A DNA stretch of 64,000 nt, taken from Streptococcus intermedius SK54 = ATCC 27335 (GTDB taxonomy: Bacteria; Bacillota; Bacilli; Lactobacillales; Streptococcaceae). The position numbers and the translations under genes were made by a program. Positions 36,193-46,896 of the stretch are shown here, one piece after another. Under the pieces are notes generated by a model. That model had not been told where the DNA came from. It was given only the letters and a program-made list of their open reading frames with translations, and ran no database searches. The stretch covers positions 1-64,000 of the forward strand of contig NZ_ATFK01000007.1 in the NCBI RefSeq assembly GCF_000413475.1, given 5' to 3'. Each line of letters begins with the position of its first letter. Position 1 is the first letter of the stretch.

Positions 36193-37155
36193 ATGACCAA
36201 AAGAATTCTAGTTTTACATACTGGCGGTACTATTTCCATGCAAGCTGACACCACTGGAAAAGTCGTCACAAATGAACATAATCCCATGAACCATGTCGCA
36301 GTTCCTCTAGAAGGCGTTCAAGTGACTGCTCTTGATATATTCAATATTCCTAGTCCTCACATGACACCGCAGCACATGCTACAATTGTACAAAAGAATCA
36401 AGGCAGATGGAAAGCATTTTGACGGTGTTGTGATTACTCACGGAACCGACACTCTAGAAGAAACGGCATATTTTTTGGATACGATGGAACTTCCAAATAT
36501 TCCTGTCGTTTTGACTGGTGCCATGCGAAGCTCTAATGAACTCGGGAGTGACGGAGTTTACAATTACTTGTCTGCACTTCGTGTTGCAAGTGATGAAAAG
36601 GCATGCGGAAAGGGCGTTCTAGTAGTTATGAATGATGAAATCCATTCTGCTAAATACGTAACAAAAACACATACAACAAATGTCAGTACCTTTCAAACGC
36701 CAACTCATGGTCCACTTGGATTGATTATGAAAAAAGAAATCCTCTATTTTAAAACTGCCGAACCACGCGTGCATTTTCATTTGAATAAGATTACTGGCTT
36801 GATTCCTATTATTCCCACCTATGCTGGAATGACAACCGAATTGCTGGATATGTTAGATTTGAAGAGAATAGACGGTCTCATCATTGAAGCCTTCGGAGCT
36901 GGGAATCTACCACAAGAAGTGGCACAAAAGCTCAGTCATATGACTGCTTGTGGTCTCCCAATTGCATTGGTATCCCGTTGCTTCAATGGCATTGCAGAGC
37001 CAGTTTATGCTTATGAAGGAGGCGGTGTGACCCTTCATGAAGCAGGGATTATGTTTGTTAAAGAATTAAATGCTCCTAAAGCTCGTATCAAACTTCTCAT
37101 CGCCCTTAATGCTGGGCTTCAAGGGCAGACATTAAAAAACTACATAGAAGGCTAG
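36193..37155 (+). CDS. ansA: Type I L-asparaginase
   Basis: 320-residue asparaginase hydrolysing asparagine to aspartate and ammonia. Active-site threonines are in VLHTGGTISM (about 14) and VITHGTDTLEETAYF (about 85), with the partner Lys-Asp region in GAMRSSNELGSDG. No signal peptide, so cytoplasmic. Monocistronic, plus strand, terminator immediately after. Confidence 0.92.
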   Translation: MTKRILVLHTGGTISMQADTTGKVVTNEHNPMNHVAVPLEGVQVTALDIFNIPSPHMTPQHMLQLYKRIKADGKHFDGVVITHGTDTLEETAYFLDTMELPNIPVVLTGAMRSSNELGSDGVYNYLSALRVASDEKACGKGVLVVMNDEIHSAKYVTKTHTTNVSTFQTPTHGPLGLIMKKEILYFKTAEPRVHFHLNKITGLIPIIPTYAGMTTELLDMLDLKRIDGLIIEAFGAGNLPQEVAQKLSHMTACGLPIALVSRCFNGIAEPVYAYEGGGVTLHEAGIMFVKELNAPKARIKLLIALNAGLQGQTLKNYIEG

Positions 37156-37170
37156 AGTTCTTATATAGAT

Positions 37171-37200
37171 AAAAAGCCTCGATTATTTCGAAGCTTTTTA
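37171..37200 (+). terminator. Terminator of ansA
   Basis: AAAAAGC and GCTTTTT arms with a TCGA/TCGA interior form a stem at 37171-37200, ending in a T-run on the plus strand. Confidence 0.75.
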
Positions 37201-37560
37201 GGAGATTTTATGTTTAGGAGATTTATGAAAAAAAGTTTTTTAACTCGCTTGTTTTTTAGTTATCTACCATATATTTCTAATTCCTTTCCTGTATTTTTGA
37301 ATGTTTTGTTATAATTCACTTTAATGTTTACTGTCATTGGACTTACCTCTTTCTTTTTGATGAATTTAGTATAGCCCGAAAAACTTAAAACAGGCTTATA
37401 GATTTCTTTCAGAAAACTTAATTTTAAAGAGGCTATTACAAAACGCCTCAATTTGAAAATATACGTTGCAATAAACCAACGACACAATAGCTAATTGACT
37501 TTTAGTTAGTGGTAGAACTTGCGAAACAGGGTCTCAAGGTTATTCACTTTTCAAGTTTAG
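37201..37560. other. AT-rich intergenic region with possible opposed small peptides
   Basis: Two short frames face each other. A plus-strand frame (37225-37314) of 29 hydrophobic residues starts MKKSFLTRLFF after AGGAGATTT. A minus-strand frame (ATG at 37337 to 37260) starts MTVNIKVNYN with AGAGG upstream. Neither matches a family I know, and either could be chance. The minus frame stays open upstream to 37487, possibly a remnant of something longer. I see no IS ends or RNA gene. Confidence 0.3.
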
Positions 37561-37570
37561 TAGAGTTTTA

Positions 37571-37612
37571 GATGAGAGATAGGACTAAAAAATTTTAGTC
37601 CTATCTCTCATC
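37571..37612. terminator. Perfect 20-bp terminator hairpin at the end of the secA-recG cluster
   Basis: Arms 37571-37590 and 37593-37612 are perfectly complementary with a 2-base loop. A T-run follows on the plus strand; the minus strand side has only AU-rich bases. It lies 32 bases past the recG stop. Confidence 0.8.
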
Positions 37613-37643
37613 TTTTTTGATGTATCCATCATGCTGACTAAAG

Positions 37644-39659
37644 TCAGTCCAAATAACCCTGCTTATCCAAATAAAGTGCTACAATATGCCAGTCTGCATG
37701 CGTTCGCCAATCAGGAATAGATACAATTTGGCTAGCAACTTTTCTGGCTTCCTCTAAAATCGGATAATCCTCTACAATATCCGCCACCTGAAATTCTGGT
37801 AAACCAGACTGCCGAGTGCCAAAGATTTCACCAGAACCACGCATTTTCAGGTCTTCCTCAGCTAAGACGAAACCGTTAGTCGTTTCCGTCATGATTTTCA
37901 TGCGCTTCTTACCAGATTCAGTCTTGGGATTAGCCACGAGAACCGCATAAGATTGCTTGTCTCCACGTCCTACCCGCCCGCGCAATTGGTGGAGCTGACT
38001 GAGCCCAAAACGATCCGCATCCATGATTAGCATAACCGTAGCATTTGGCACATTAACACCGACTTCAATGACTGTTGTAGATACCAGAATATCTATTTTT
38101 CCTTTCTTAAAGCCCTGCATAATGGCATCTTTTTCATCGTTCTTCATTTTACCATGTAGCAGAGACACTTGTGCTTTGTCACCGAAATAAATCTTTAATT
38201 CCTCTTCCAAAGCAATAGCATTTTTTAGATCTAGCGCTTCTGACTCCTCAATCAAAGGAGAGATGACATATACCTGAGCACCTCGTTGCAGCTCTTTCTC
38301 CAACCAATTGAGAACCACATTCAGCTGCTCGTGCTTGACCCAGCGAGTGATAATCGGCTTACGCCCCGCTGGCATTTGATCAATAACCGACACATCCATA
38401 TCGCCAAAGGCAGTGATCGCAAGTGTCCTCGGAATCGGTGTTGCAGTCATCATGAGAACATCAGGATTATCCCCCTTTTCCCGCAGAACCCGTCTCTGCT
38501 CCACTCCAAAACGATGCTGCTCATCAATAATTACTAGGCCCAAACGATGATAGGAAACTCCTTCTTGAATCAAAGCATGAGTGCCAACAATCATATCTAC
38601 CTGACCAGCCTCAATAGCTTCTAGCGCCTCTTTTCGTTCTGCTTGCTTCATTCCTCCTGTCAATAAAACTATTCGTAGTTCAGGAAAAAGTTGGCTCAAG
38701 CTATCAAAGTGCTGTTCTGCTAAAATTTCAGTCGGTACCATAAGAGCAGATTGCAAACCAGCTGTATAGGTAGCGTACATAGCTAGACCCGCAACCACCG
38801 TCTTTCCACTACCCACATCTCCCTGCAAAAGCCGGTTCATATGGGTTGGTGCTTTCATATCTTGTAGAATTTCATCAAGACTCCGCTTCTGGGCAGCTGT
38901 CAATTCAAAAGGTAGCAGTGTCAGCTTTTTTTCTAATAAATCATCTCGCCAAAGAATAGCTAACCCTTGACTCGCATTCTTGCTTTCGCTCTTTAGGACT
39001 TGTAACTGCATTTGAAAGTAAAAAAGCTCTTCAAACTTGATTCGACGCAAAGCTTGTTTGTATTCTGCCAAATCTTTTGGAAAATGCATCGCGCGCACAG
39101 CTTGGCTACGTCCCAATAGTTGATAATGACCTAGCAGAATTTGAGGTATATTTTCTTCCAATAGAAGGTCTAGGCCTTGGTCAAAAGCTATTTTAATAGT
39201 CTTTACTAAACTCGTTTGACTAATCCCCTGAGCCACCCGATAGACTGGTTGCAAATCATCTTCTACTTGTGCTAAAATTTTCATTCCAGTCAAACCAGCC
39301 TTGGCCTTATCCCATTTGCCAAAAATAGCAATAGTTGAACCAAGTGCTACCTTATCTGCTAGATAAGGCTGATTAAAAAAGTTGACGGCAAGGACCACTT
39401 CACCTTGCTTGATAGTAAAACGCAGGCGATTACGCTTATAACCATAATACTGCACGTTAGCCGGTGTAACGACCACTCCTGAAACAACTGCCTTTTCACC
39501 ATCTTCCAATTCTAACACATTTTTACTTTTAAAGTCTTCATAGCGAAATGGAAAATAGAGCAGCAAATCCTGCAGGTTCTCAATACCAAGTTTACTCAAT
39601 TTTTCGGCAGATTTTGGTCCTACACCTGGCAGAACCGTTAAAGGTTGGTGTAAATTCAT
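37644..39659 (-). CDS. recG: ATP-dependent DNA helicase RecG
   Basis: 671-residue branch-migration and fork-reversal helicase. N-terminal wedge/OB domain (about 1-225) starts LTVLPGVGPKSAEKLSKLG. Helicase motifs: LLQGDVGSGKT (Walker A, about 283), IIDEQHRFGV (DEQH), TATPIPRT, then motif VI QLRGRVGRGD. Full length. Last gene of the secA-DAHP synthase-acpS-alr-recG cluster, separated from alr by a long hairpin. Confidence 0.96.
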   Translation of the reverse strand: MNLHQPLTVLPGVGPKSAEKLSKLGIENLQDLLLYFPFRYEDFKSKNVLELEDGEKAVVSGVVVTPANVQYYGYKRNRLRFTIKQGEVVLAVNFFNQPYLADKVALGSTIAIFGKWDKAKAGLTGMKILAQVEDDLQPVYRVAQGISQTSLVKTIKIAFDQGLDLLLEENIPQILLGHYQLLGRSQAVRAMHFPKDLAEYKQALRRIKFEELFYFQMQLQVLKSESKNASQGLAILWRDDLLEKKLTLLPFELTAAQKRSLDEILQDMKAPTHMNRLLQGDVGSGKTVVAGLAMYATYTAGLQSALMVPTEILAEQHFDSLSQLFPELRIVLLTGGMKQAERKEALEAIEAGQVDMIVGTHALIQEGVSYHRLGLVIIDEQHRFGVEQRRVLREKGDNPDVLMMTATPIPRTLAITAFGDMDVSVIDQMPAGRKPIITRWVKHEQLNVVLNWLEKELQRGAQVYVISPLIEESEALDLKNAIALEEELKIYFGDKAQVSLLHGKMKNDEKDAIMQGFKKGKIDILVSTTVIEVGVNVPNATVMLIMDADRFGLSQLHQLRGRVGRGDKQSYAVLVANPKTESGKKRMKIMTETTNGFVLAEEDLKMRGSGEIFGTRQSGLPEFQVADIVEDYPILEEARKVASQIVSIPDWRTHADWHIVALYLDKQGYLD

Positions 39660-39693
39660 AATTCCCCTTCAGTTCTGTTTCTCAAAAATTTAT

Positions 39694-39752
39694 AAAAGCA
39701 GACTAAAACAGATCCCCTCTGACAAATCTTTGGAGTGTTTCCGACTGCTTTT
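39694..39752 (-). terminator. Long hairpin between alr and recG
   Basis: AAAAGCAG (39694-39701) pairs with CTGCTTTT (39745-39752), with further imperfect inner pairing. AU-rich bases follow on the minus strand. Possible partial terminator lowering recG expression. Confidence 0.55.
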
Positions 39753-39762
39753 AAATGTTAAC

Positions 39763-40869
39763 TCACTTTTTATAGATTCTAGGTACACGGTCACTAAGCA
39801 AACAGACCACTTCATAATTAATCGTTCCACGTTTTTCTGCCACATCTGTTGCAGAAATAACCTCTTCCCCGCTTTTTCCGATGAAAACAACTGACGTACC
39901 AATAGGATAAAATCGAGGCAAACGAACGGTAATCTGATCCATAGACACACGTCCAACGACAGGACAAGCTTTCCCATCAATTAGAACATTAAAACCTTGC
40001 ATATCTCGCGTCCAACCGTCAGCATAGCCTAGTGGAATCGTCCCAATGAACTGTGGGCTATCGCTAGTGTAAGTGGCTCCGTAACCAATATCTGCCCCTG
40101 CTTCTAATTGCTTCACATGAACCAGTTCTGAAATTAGAGAAAGAGCCGGTTTCATTTCATAAGGAAGCTCCAAGGTACGGCCGCTGGGATTGAGGCCATA
40201 GATTATATCACCCAAACGAACTGCTTTCATAACAGTATCTGCATGCCAAAGAGTCGTCGCAGAATTGCTAGCATGAACAATCGGGGGAACAATATCTAAT
40301 CGCTCTAGAATTTCTTTAAAACGTGCTAACTGTGCCGCAAATTTTTGCGTATCTGCCTCATCAGCTGTCGCAAAATGGGTAAAAATTCCTTCGACCTGAG
40401 CCCCTACTTTTTTCAAACGGTGAATCGCTTCTTGAGCGTCTTGGCTATTCCGAAAACCAATCCGACCCATTCCAGAGTCGATTTTTATATGAACAACCAA
40501 TCCAGTTACATCTATATTTGATTGTAACAACAAATCAATCCATTCTAAACTAGCAACCGTATAAGTAATCTTGTATTTCATTGCCAATGGAACAGACTGG
40601 ATAGTTGATACTCCCAGAACCAGAATTTTTTTTGAAATACCAGCTTCTCTCAGTTCCAAGGCTTCATCAATATTGGAAACACAAAAACCATCCACAATTG
40701 GCTCGATAGATTGCGTAACAGCAACTGCACCGTGACCATAGGCATCTGCTTTAACAACGGCCCATTTTTCAACATCACCTGGTATATGTGCCGCAATTTG
40801 TTTTATATTAAAATGGATAGCCGCTAAATCCACAATTGCCTTAGTAGGTCGATGATTACTCGTTTTCAT
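39763..40869 (-). CDS. alr: Alanine racemase
   Basis: 368-residue PLP-dependent racemase supplying D-alanine for peptidoglycan. The PLP Lys is in [13 protein letters not shown] (about 40). The second catalytic Tyr is in [13 protein letters not shown] (about 265), with the MGRIGF segment near 134. Start ATG at 40869 follows GGAGG and overlaps the acpS end by 14 bases. Together with acpS and secA it gives an essential-gene cluster. Confidence 0.96.
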   Translation of the reverse strand: MKTSNHRPTKAIVDLAAIHFNIKQIAAHIPGDVEKWAVVKADAYGHGAVAVTQSIEPIVDGFCVSNIDEALELREAGISKKILVLGVSTIQSVPLAMKYKITYTVASLEWIDLLLQSNIDVTGLVVHIKIDSGMGRIGFRNSQDAQEAIHRLKKVGAQVEGIFTHFATADEADTQKFAAQLARFKEILERLDIVPPIVHASNSATTLWHADTVMKAVRLGDIIYGLNPSGRTLELPYEMKPALSLISELVHVKQLEAGADIGYGATYTSDSPQFIGTIPLGYADGWTRDMQGFNVLIDGKACPVVGRVSMDQITVRLPRFYPIGTSVVFIGKSGEEVISATDVAEKRGTINYEVVCLLSDRVPRIYKK

Positions 40870-41221
40870 GATATTCCTCCAAAATCACACTAGCTGTAAC
40901 AATATTACCTGCATGGCTGATCGATACCCAGACCTTGCCAGAAAAAGGGGATTTGGTGAAAATAGGCGCTCCTTTTTCATTATTTAAAATTTCTAAATCC
41001 TGAAAGGTGACACAACCAATGCCAGTTCCCCATGCTTTAGAAAACGCCTCTTTAGCAGACCAACGCCCCGCCAAATATTCCATTTTTCGCTTACCAGTCA
41101 GCTTTTCAAATCTGTCAAATTCTGCGGCTGTCAAAACTTTCTTGGCAAAACGAGCATTTTTTTCATAAACTTTTTGAATAGAAGAAATTTCCTCTATATC
41201 AATACCATGTCCTTTAATCAT
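40856..41221 (-). CDS. acpS: Holo-[acyl-carrier-protein] synthase AcpS
   Basis: About 121-residue phosphopantetheinyl transferase that activates [12 protein letters not shown] at the N-terminus (Asp ligand) and [17 protein letters not shown] (Glu and Lys) are the active-site motifs. I start it at ATG 41221 because the family begins MIxGxGIDI. An in-frame ATG at 41257 with an AAAAAGG ribosome-binding site would add 12 residues encoded by the hairpin at 41233-41254, which is unlikely. End overlaps alr. Confidence 0.92.
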   Translation of the reverse strand: MIKGHGIDIEEISSIQKVYEKNARFAKKVLTAAEFDRFEKLTGKRKMEYLAGRWSAKEAFSKAWGTGIGCVTFQDLEILNNEKGAPIFTKSPFSGKVWVSISHAGNIVTASVILEEYHENE

Positions 41222-41227
41222 CTTTTT

Positions 41228-41254
41228 AAAAAGAGTTGAGACTAGTCTCAACTC
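41228..41254 (-). terminator. Terminator-like perfect palindrome between DAHP synthase and acpS
   Basis: Bases 41233-41254 are a 22-base perfect palindrome (10-bp stem with TA centre extended), followed by five U (41228-41232) on the minus strand. It looks like a working intrinsic terminator, yet acpS-alr follow immediately. Confidence 0.75.
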
Positions 41255-41262
41255 CATCCTTT

Positions 41263-42303
41263 TTATTTTTCATTTTTAGATAGGGTAGTATAAATTTCCT
41301 TGACTAATCTGACTGTATTATCCCAACCCAAACAAGGGTCTGTGATGGATTTTCCAAACACTTCAGGCTCATTTTGACGGCCATCTTCTAAGTAAGACTC
41401 GATCATAAAGCCACGTACAATTTTTTTGATTTTCTCATTCCAATCACGATTGATTAAAGTTTGACGGACAATTCGCACCTGTTCTAAATACTGTTTTCCA
41501 GAATTATCATGGTTGGTATCAATGATGATAAAAGGATTTTCTAAGCCCATTTTTTCATATTGAGCAATCGTATCTAGTAAATTATCATAGTAATAATTTG
41601 GAATGTTCTTTCCGTATTCATCAAGACCACCGCGCAGAATAGCATGCGCTAAGCGATTGCCTGAAGTTTCTACTTCCTTACCAGCAAACAAGAAACTTTG
41701 TTTGTTTTGGGCTGCATAAATCCCATTAAACATAACATTAAGATTTCCAGAAGTGGGGTTTTTTAAACCAGTCGCAACGTCAGCTCCACTAGCTACAAAA
41801 CGGTGTTGCTGATCTTCCACAGAACGTGCCCCAACAGCCATATAAGAAATCAAATCATCTACTAACGGAAGATTTTCCGGATACAGCATTTCATCAGCTG
41901 TCGTCATTCCCGTTTCTGTAATAACACGATAATGCAAATTGCGCACTGCTTTAATGCCATTGATTAAACTTGGGGCTGCTTTCGCATTTGGTTGATGAAT
42001 CAAGCCTTTATAGCCGTCACCATTGGTACGAGGTTTTGCCGTATACACACGCATCACCATAAAAATACGGTCTTTTACCTCTTCTTGAAGGGTAGATAAA
42101 CGTTTTGCATATTCTAGAACAGCTGCTTCATTATCAGAAGAACATGGGCCAATAACCAACAGAATTCGATCATCTTCTCCGCGAATAATTGCGTCTAGTT
42201 CCCGATCTCGTGCTTCTTTCTTGGCTAAAGCATCTCCTTCTAATTTTGATATATTGCGAACTTTTGCTACATCAATTGGCTGACTAGTTGCTTTAAATGT
42301 CAT
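41263..42303 (-). CDS. aroG: 3-deoxy-7-phosphoheptulonate synthase (DAHP synthase, class I)
   Basis: 346-residue enzyme joining PEP and erythrose 4-phosphate, first step of aromatic amino acid synthesis. [28 protein letters not shown] and the metal-binding [10 protein letters not shown] region are all present. Many streptococci have two tandem copies here; only one is seen in this window. 20 bases downstream of secA. Gene symbol choice (aroG/aroF/aroH) is arbitrary without regulation data. Confidence 0.93.
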   Translation of the reverse strand: MTFKATSQPIDVAKVRNISKLEGDALAKKEARDRELDAIIRGEDDRILLVIGPCSSDNEAAVLEYAKRLSTLQEEVKDRIFMVMRVYTAKPRTNGDGYKGLIHQPNAKAAPSLINGIKAVRNLHYRVITETGMTTADEMLYPENLPLVDDLISYMAVGARSVEDQQHRFVASGADVATGLKNPTSGNLNVMFNGIYAAQNKQSFLFAGKEVETSGNRLAHAILRGGLDEYGKNIPNYYYDNLLDTIAQYEKMGLENPFIIIDTNHDNSGKQYLEQVRIVRQTLINRDWNEKIKKIVRGFMIESYLEDGRQNEPEVFGKSITDPCLGWDNTVRLVKEIYTTLSKNEK

Positions 42304-42323
42304 AATCTCCCCCTATACACTAC

Positions 42324-44843
42324 TTATCTATGGCGCCCATGACAATTTTTAAACTTCTTACCAGAACCACATGGACATAAGTCATTGCGCTTCACTTTTG
42401 TCAAATCGATATCACTAGGTAAGCCAGATTTTTGTGCTGCAATATTACGTGTTGCCGTTGTACTGATATGGTGTTCCGTCCGTGGACGCTCTTGCTCATG
42501 AATTTGAGCTTTCATCATCAGCCGTGTAACATCAAACTCAATCGAACCAATCATATCATTAAACATGCGGAAACTTTCTGCTTGATATTCAACAACCGGA
42601 TTGTTTTGTGCATAACCTCGGAGTCCAACAGCATTACGTAATTGATCTAAAGCATCAATATGGTCAGTCCATTTATTGTCCACTACACGCAGAATCAAAA
42701 CTTTTTGGAATTCTCTGATTGATTCTTCATCTCGCAATTTTGCGACCTGATTGTCATATACTTCCAGTGCTCGTTGATACAAGTTTTCCTTTATTTCATC
42801 ATCTGATAAGTCGATTAAGTCTGATATGTTGATAGAGTCTTCGGGCACCAGATTATATTTCGCAAAATTCACAATAGCTTCGATTTTTTCTTGCTGTTCG
42901 GCACGACTATTGCCATCTACAAAACGATTAATAGTCCGCTTCATCATAGCGTGAATTTCCGGTGCTAAATCACGATCAGCCGTAATGACATCATAACGTT
43001 GTGCATAGATAATCTCACGTTGCTCACGCATGACATCATCATATTGAAGGACTTGTTTACGTGTATCGTAATTGTTCCCTTCAACACGCTTTTGGGCTCC
43101 TTCCACTTGACGAGTAAACATTTTGGATTTGATAACCGACTCTTCTTCACTCATTTTGAAGCGTTCCATAACTGCTTTAATCCGCTCTGAACCAAAACGA
43201 CGCATGAGCTCATCTTCAAGTGACAGATAAAATTGCGACTCCCCTGGATCTCCCTGACGTCCGGAACGACCACGAAGCTGATTATCGATACGACGACTTT
43301 CATGACGTTCTGTACCAATGACACAAAGCCCACCTAACTCGCGAACGCCTTCACCAAGTTTAATATCCGTACCACGACCAGCCATATTGGTTGCAATCGT
43401 TACAGCACCTCGCTGACCAGCATTCATAATGATTTGCGCTTCTTTATAGTGATTTTTCGCATTCAATACTTCATGAGGAACTCCAGCTTCGACTAATTTT
43501 TTAGAAATATAATCACTCGTTTCAACAGCAACTGTCCCCACAAGTACAGGTTGCCCTTTTTCATGACGAGCTTTCACATCTTGGACAACTGCTTTAAATT
43601 TTGATTCAATACTTGGATAAAGAAGGTCTGGGTGATCAATACGAGCCACCGGACGGTTGGTAGGAATTGGAATCACTCGAATGTTATAAGTTTCGCGGAA
43701 TTCTTCTTCTTCTGTCTTGGCCGTTCCTGTCATCCCCGACAATTTCTTATACATACGGAACAGATTTTGGTAAGTGATAGAAGCTGAGGTCTTCGTTTCA
43801 TCTTGAATTGGTACACCTTCTTTAGCTTCAATTGCTTGGTGGAGTCCATCAGAATAGCGGCGACCTTCCATTGTCCGACCTGTAAATTGGTCAACAATCA
43901 AAATTTCCTGTTCTTCACTAACCACATAGTCAATGTCCAACAGCATAATATAATTTGCACGAAGAGCATTGTCAACAAAGTGAGTCAGTGCTACATTTTC
44001 AATGTCATACAGGTTTTCTAGTTTGAAATAACTTTCTGCCTTATCAATCCCCGAATCAGAAAGTCCAATAGTTTTAGACTGAACATCAATAATATAATCA
44101 TCTTTGTTTAATGATTTTACAAAGCTATCCGCCATATGATAAAGCTGATTTGTATCAGACGAAGTTGGTCCAGACACAATTAAAGGTGTACGAGCTTCAT
44201 CAATCAAAATAGAGTCCACTTCATCAACCAAAGCATAGTTAAGTGGGCGTTGCACCATATTTTCAGCACGCACTACCATATTGTCGCGCAAATAATCAAA
44301 CCCAATCTCTGCATTCGTTGAATAGGTAATATCGCAAGCATAGGCTTCTTTCTTTTCTGCTGATGACTTTGCGGCAAGGTTAATACCAACAGAAAGTCCC
44401 AACCAAGAGTACAATTCACCCATTTCAGTTGCGTCACGTTCTGTCAAGTATTCATTGACCGTAACAACATGGACACCTTCACCAGATAATGCATTCAGAT
44501 AAACCGGCATGGTCGCTGTCAAAGTTTTTCCTTCTCCAGTACGCATTTCTGGTACATCTCCATGGTGCAAGACAATCCCTCCCATAATCTGTACGGGGTA
44601 AGGGAAGAGGCCCAACACGCGCTTTGCCCCTTCACGGACAACGGCAAAGGCCTCGTAAAGCAAATCATCTAATGACTCGCCATTTTGATACCGTTGCTTG
44701 AATTCATCTGTCTTTGCTTTCAAAGCTTCATCTGACAAAGCAGCCATTTCGTCTTCATAAGCCATGACTCTCTTTGCCATTTTTTCTAGTCTTCTTAACT
44801 CACCTTTATCGTTTTCGATAATTGTTCTTAAAATATTCGCCAT
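42324..44843 (-). CDS. secA: Preprotein translocase ATPase SecA
   Basis: 839-residue motor of the Sec translocon. Walker [12 protein letters not shown] (about 100), [13 protein letters not shown] (DEAD-like, about 208), and helicase motifs [13 protein letters not shown] and [13 protein letters not shown] are visible. The C-terminal zinc finger [14 protein letters not shown] is intact, binding SecB-like or lipid partners. It leads the cluster from a strong promoter at 44888-44916. Confidence 0.97.
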   Translation of the reverse strand: MANILRTIIENDKGELRRLEKMAKRVMAYEDEMAALSDEALKAKTDEFKQRYQNGESLDDLLYEAFAVVREGAKRVLGLFPYPVQIMGGIVLHHGDVPEMRTGEGKTLTATMPVYLNALSGEGVHVVTVNEYLTERDATEMGELYSWLGLSVGINLAAKSSAEKKEAYACDITYSTNAEIGFDYLRDNMVVRAENMVQRPLNYALVDEVDSILIDEARTPLIVSGPTSSDTNQLYHMADSFVKSLNKDDYIIDVQSKTIGLSDSGIDKAESYFKLENLYDIENVALTHFVDNALRANYIMLLDIDYVVSEEQEILIVDQFTGRTMEGRRYSDGLHQAIEAKEGVPIQDETKTSASITYQNLFRMYKKLSGMTGTAKTEEEEFRETYNIRVIPIPTNRPVARIDHPDLLYPSIESKFKAVVQDVKARHEKGQPVLVGTVAVETSDYISKKLVEAGVPHEVLNAKNHYKEAQIIMNAGQRGAVTIATNMAGRGTDIKLGEGVRELGGLCVIGTERHESRRIDNQLRGRSGRQGDPGESQFYLSLEDELMRRFGSERIKAVMERFKMSEEESVIKSKMFTRQVEGAQKRVEGNNYDTRKQVLQYDDVMREQREIIYAQRYDVITADRDLAPEIHAMMKRTINRFVDGNSRAEQQEKIEAIVNFAKYNLVPEDSINISDLIDLSDDEIKENLYQRALEVYDNQVAKLRDEESIREFQKVLILRVVDNKWTDHIDALDQLRNAVGLRGYAQNNPVVEYQAESFRMFNDMIGSIEFDVTRLMMKAQIHEQERPRTEHHISTTATRNIAAQKSGLPSDIDLTKVKRNDLCPCGSGKKFKNCHGRHR

Positions 44844-44887
44844 TTTCTTCCTTACTTGTCATAATTTTTATTTAAAACGTTCTTTTC

Positions 44888-44916
44888 ATTATAGCATTTT
44901 TTGCTACATCTTTCAA
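44888..44916 (-). promoter_or_regulatory. secA promoter
   Basis: Minus strand TTGAAA (44911-44916), 17 bases, TGCTATAAT (TATAAT at 44888-44893): consensus -10 with TGn extension. Confidence 0.75.
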
Positions 44917-44931
44917 GAAAATTAAAAGATA

Positions 44932-44963
44932 AAAACGGCAGTTCCATTTGACACCGCCGTTTT
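44932..44963 (-). terminator. Terminator of the KimA-like gene
   Basis: AAAACGGC (44932-44939) pairs with GCCGTTTT (44956-44963); U-rich sequence continues on the minus strand. Confidence 0.82.
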
Positions 44964-44969
44964 ATATTC

Positions 44970-46817
44970 TTATTCTTTTAAATGATAAGAATAGCTAGCT
45001 ACAACAACATTTTCATGCCATCTGAGAAAATATTTCAATTTCAGACTCATTTGGTTATGTAGCATATTTTGCCAGCTATGATTTGGAATGAACTGTGGCA
45101 CTAATACCGTCACAGTATAACCTTTCTTCTGTGCATTACGAGCGACTTTTGTCACATACTGTACTGTTGGTCTGATGATATTACGGTAACTTGTTTCTAC
45201 ATTGACAAATTGGATATCTGAAAAATAGTGTTTAAACTCACTTGCTACTTCTTCATCTTTTTCTTGTGTTTCTTTAGTAGATACGTGCATAGCAATCACT
45301 TCATCACCAATACTACAGGCATAATTCATCGCACCGGCACTAACACGCGTAACATTCCCAACAAGGACTAAAACCAGATTACCTGCATAGTTCACTCGTT
45401 CGACTTCTTTATTCAAGCGCAGTTGATTAGCGACTTTGTTATAATGATTTTTGATTGTTAAGAAAATCCAAAGCAAAATAATAATAATTGGGAAGAATGG
45501 CCAGATATCTCGCAAACGGAAAAGCAACAAAATCGCCACAATCGTGTAACAAATCGCTGCACCCAGAATATTTGTTACAGAATATTTTAAGAAATGTTTT
45601 CCATACTGTTTGCGCCAATGTAGGACCATTCCTGTTTGAGAAAGCGCAAAAGGTACAAATACACCAATCGTATAAAGTGGAATGAGCCGCTCAGTATTCC
45701 CGTTGAAAATCAATAACAGAAAAATTGCACCAATAGCCAAGGTCAAAATCCCATTTGAGTAGCCAAGACGAGCACCTTTCTCCATATACATATGTGGCAT
45801 ATATTTATTTTTTGCCATATTGTAAGATAGCATAGGAAAGGCCGAAAAGCCTGTATTAGCCGCTACAGCAAGAATGAGAGCTGTTGACAATTGGAAAACA
45901 TAAAAAAGAAGCTGTCCAATAGGTGAATTTCCTAAAATAGCCTGTGCCATTTGAGCAAGCGTCGTAACGCCCTTTATCGGAACAATTCCAATCCAATAAT
46001 TTAAAAAGGTAATGCCAGCAAACATAAATCCAAGAATCGCTGCCATAATTGCCAAAGTTTTTGCCGCATTTTCAGCTTTTGGTGTTTTGAAAAATGGGAC
46101 AGAATTTGAAATAGCTTCCACACCTGTCAAAGAGGCTGAACCGCTCGTAAAAGCACGTAACAGAAGCACTAAGCTAACACCTGAGATGGATTTTCCGATA
46201 GGAGCCGTTGCATGATAGGATAAATTTCCCAGCAATAATTGCAATAAGCCAAAGCCAATCAAGAAAACAGTACTTGCGATAAACAAATACACTGGAATCA
46301 TAAGAGAAACTGCAGATTCCCGCAAACCACGTAGATTCATCAACATTAAAACCAGCACTAAAATAATAGAAATATGCAAATTATAAGGATGCAAAGCAGG
46401 AATTGCTGACGTAATCGCATCTGCCCCAGACGAAACGGATACCGCTACTGTCAACATATAATCAACCAGCAAACTACCACCTGAAATCAGACCAGCTTTT
46501 GGTGAAAGATTTTCCGTTGTAACCATATAAGCCCCACCACCTTGTGGATAGGCATGAATCACCTGACGATATGAAATGGTTAAACTGGCCAGCAAAATCA
46601 GCACCACAATGCCAATTGGTAGCGACCACCAAATCGCACCAGCAGATACAGATACCAACACTAAAACAACTTGTTCAGGTCCATAAGCAATTGAAGACAG
46701 AGCATCACTTGATAGCATAGCTAGAGCTTGCAACTTTGTTAATAGGTTTTCTTCTTCTCCCTCATTGCTTGATTTCAAAGGGCGCCCAATAAAAATATTC
46801 TTCAGCTTGGAAAACAT
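44970..46817 (-). CDS. kimA: KimA-like APC superfamily potassium importer
   Basis: 615-residue membrane protein with about 12 helices and a cytoplasmic C-terminal domain (about 470-615, Usp-like). The N-terminus FIGRPLKSSNEGEEENLLTKLQALAMLSSDALSSIAYG matches KimA (YdaO), a high-affinity K+/H+ symporter controlled by c-di-AMP in other Firmicutes. PQGGGAYMVTTENL is the APC signature. Databases often call this simply amino acid permease. Its promoter contains a 22-bp tandem repeat resembling CodY boxes, and no ydaO-type riboswitch is visible upstream. Confidence 0.8.
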   Translation of the reverse strand: MFSKLKNIFIGRPLKSSNEGEEENLLTKLQALAMLSSDALSSIAYGPEQVVLVLVSVSAGAIWWSLPIGIVVLILLASLTISYRQVIHAYPQGGGAYMVTTENLSPKAGLISGGSLLVDYMLTVAVSVSSGADAITSAIPALHPYNLHISIILVLVLMLMNLRGLRESAVSLMIPVYLFIASTVFLIGFGLLQLLLGNLSYHATAPIGKSISGVSLVLLLRAFTSGSASLTGVEAISNSVPFFKTPKAENAAKTLAIMAAILGFMFAGITFLNYWIGIVPIKGVTTLAQMAQAILGNSPIGQLLFYVFQLSTALILAVAANTGFSAFPMLSYNMAKNKYMPHMYMEKGARLGYSNGILTLAIGAIFLLLIFNGNTERLIPLYTIGVFVPFALSQTGMVLHWRKQYGKHFLKYSVTNILGAAICYTIVAILLLFRLRDIWPFFPIIIILLWIFLTIKNHYNKVANQLRLNKEVERVNYAGNLVLVLVGNVTRVSAGAMNYACSIGDEVIAMHVSTKETQEKDEEVASEFKHYFSDIQFVNVETSYRNIIRPTVQYVTKVARNAQKKGYTVTVLVPQFIPNHSWQNMLHNQMSLKLKYFLRWHENVVVASYSYHLKE

Positions 46818-46847
46818 TTTTTTCTCCTAAATTTTTCAATATCAGCC

Positions 46848-46896
46848 ATTATAACGTTTTTCTGAAACACTATCAACGTTTTCTGAAAATGACATC
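46848..46896 (-). promoter_or_regulatory. kimA promoter overlapped by a 22-bp tandem repeat (CodY-box-like)
   Basis: Minus strand TTGATA (46871-46876), 17 bases, TATAAT (46848-46853). Two direct repeats of 22 bases (46853-46874 and 46875-46896) share AACGTTTT(T)CTGAAA. The second unit matches the CodY box at 12 of 15 positions (46877-46891). The first unit fills the promoter spacer, the second lies just upstream of -35. Confidence 0.65.

Noticed and set aside
37260-37487. 75-codon frame that looked like an IS or regulator remnant
   Set aside because: No conserved transposase motif, no inverted repeats or target duplications; only the last 25 codons have a possible start, noted as low-confidence peptide.
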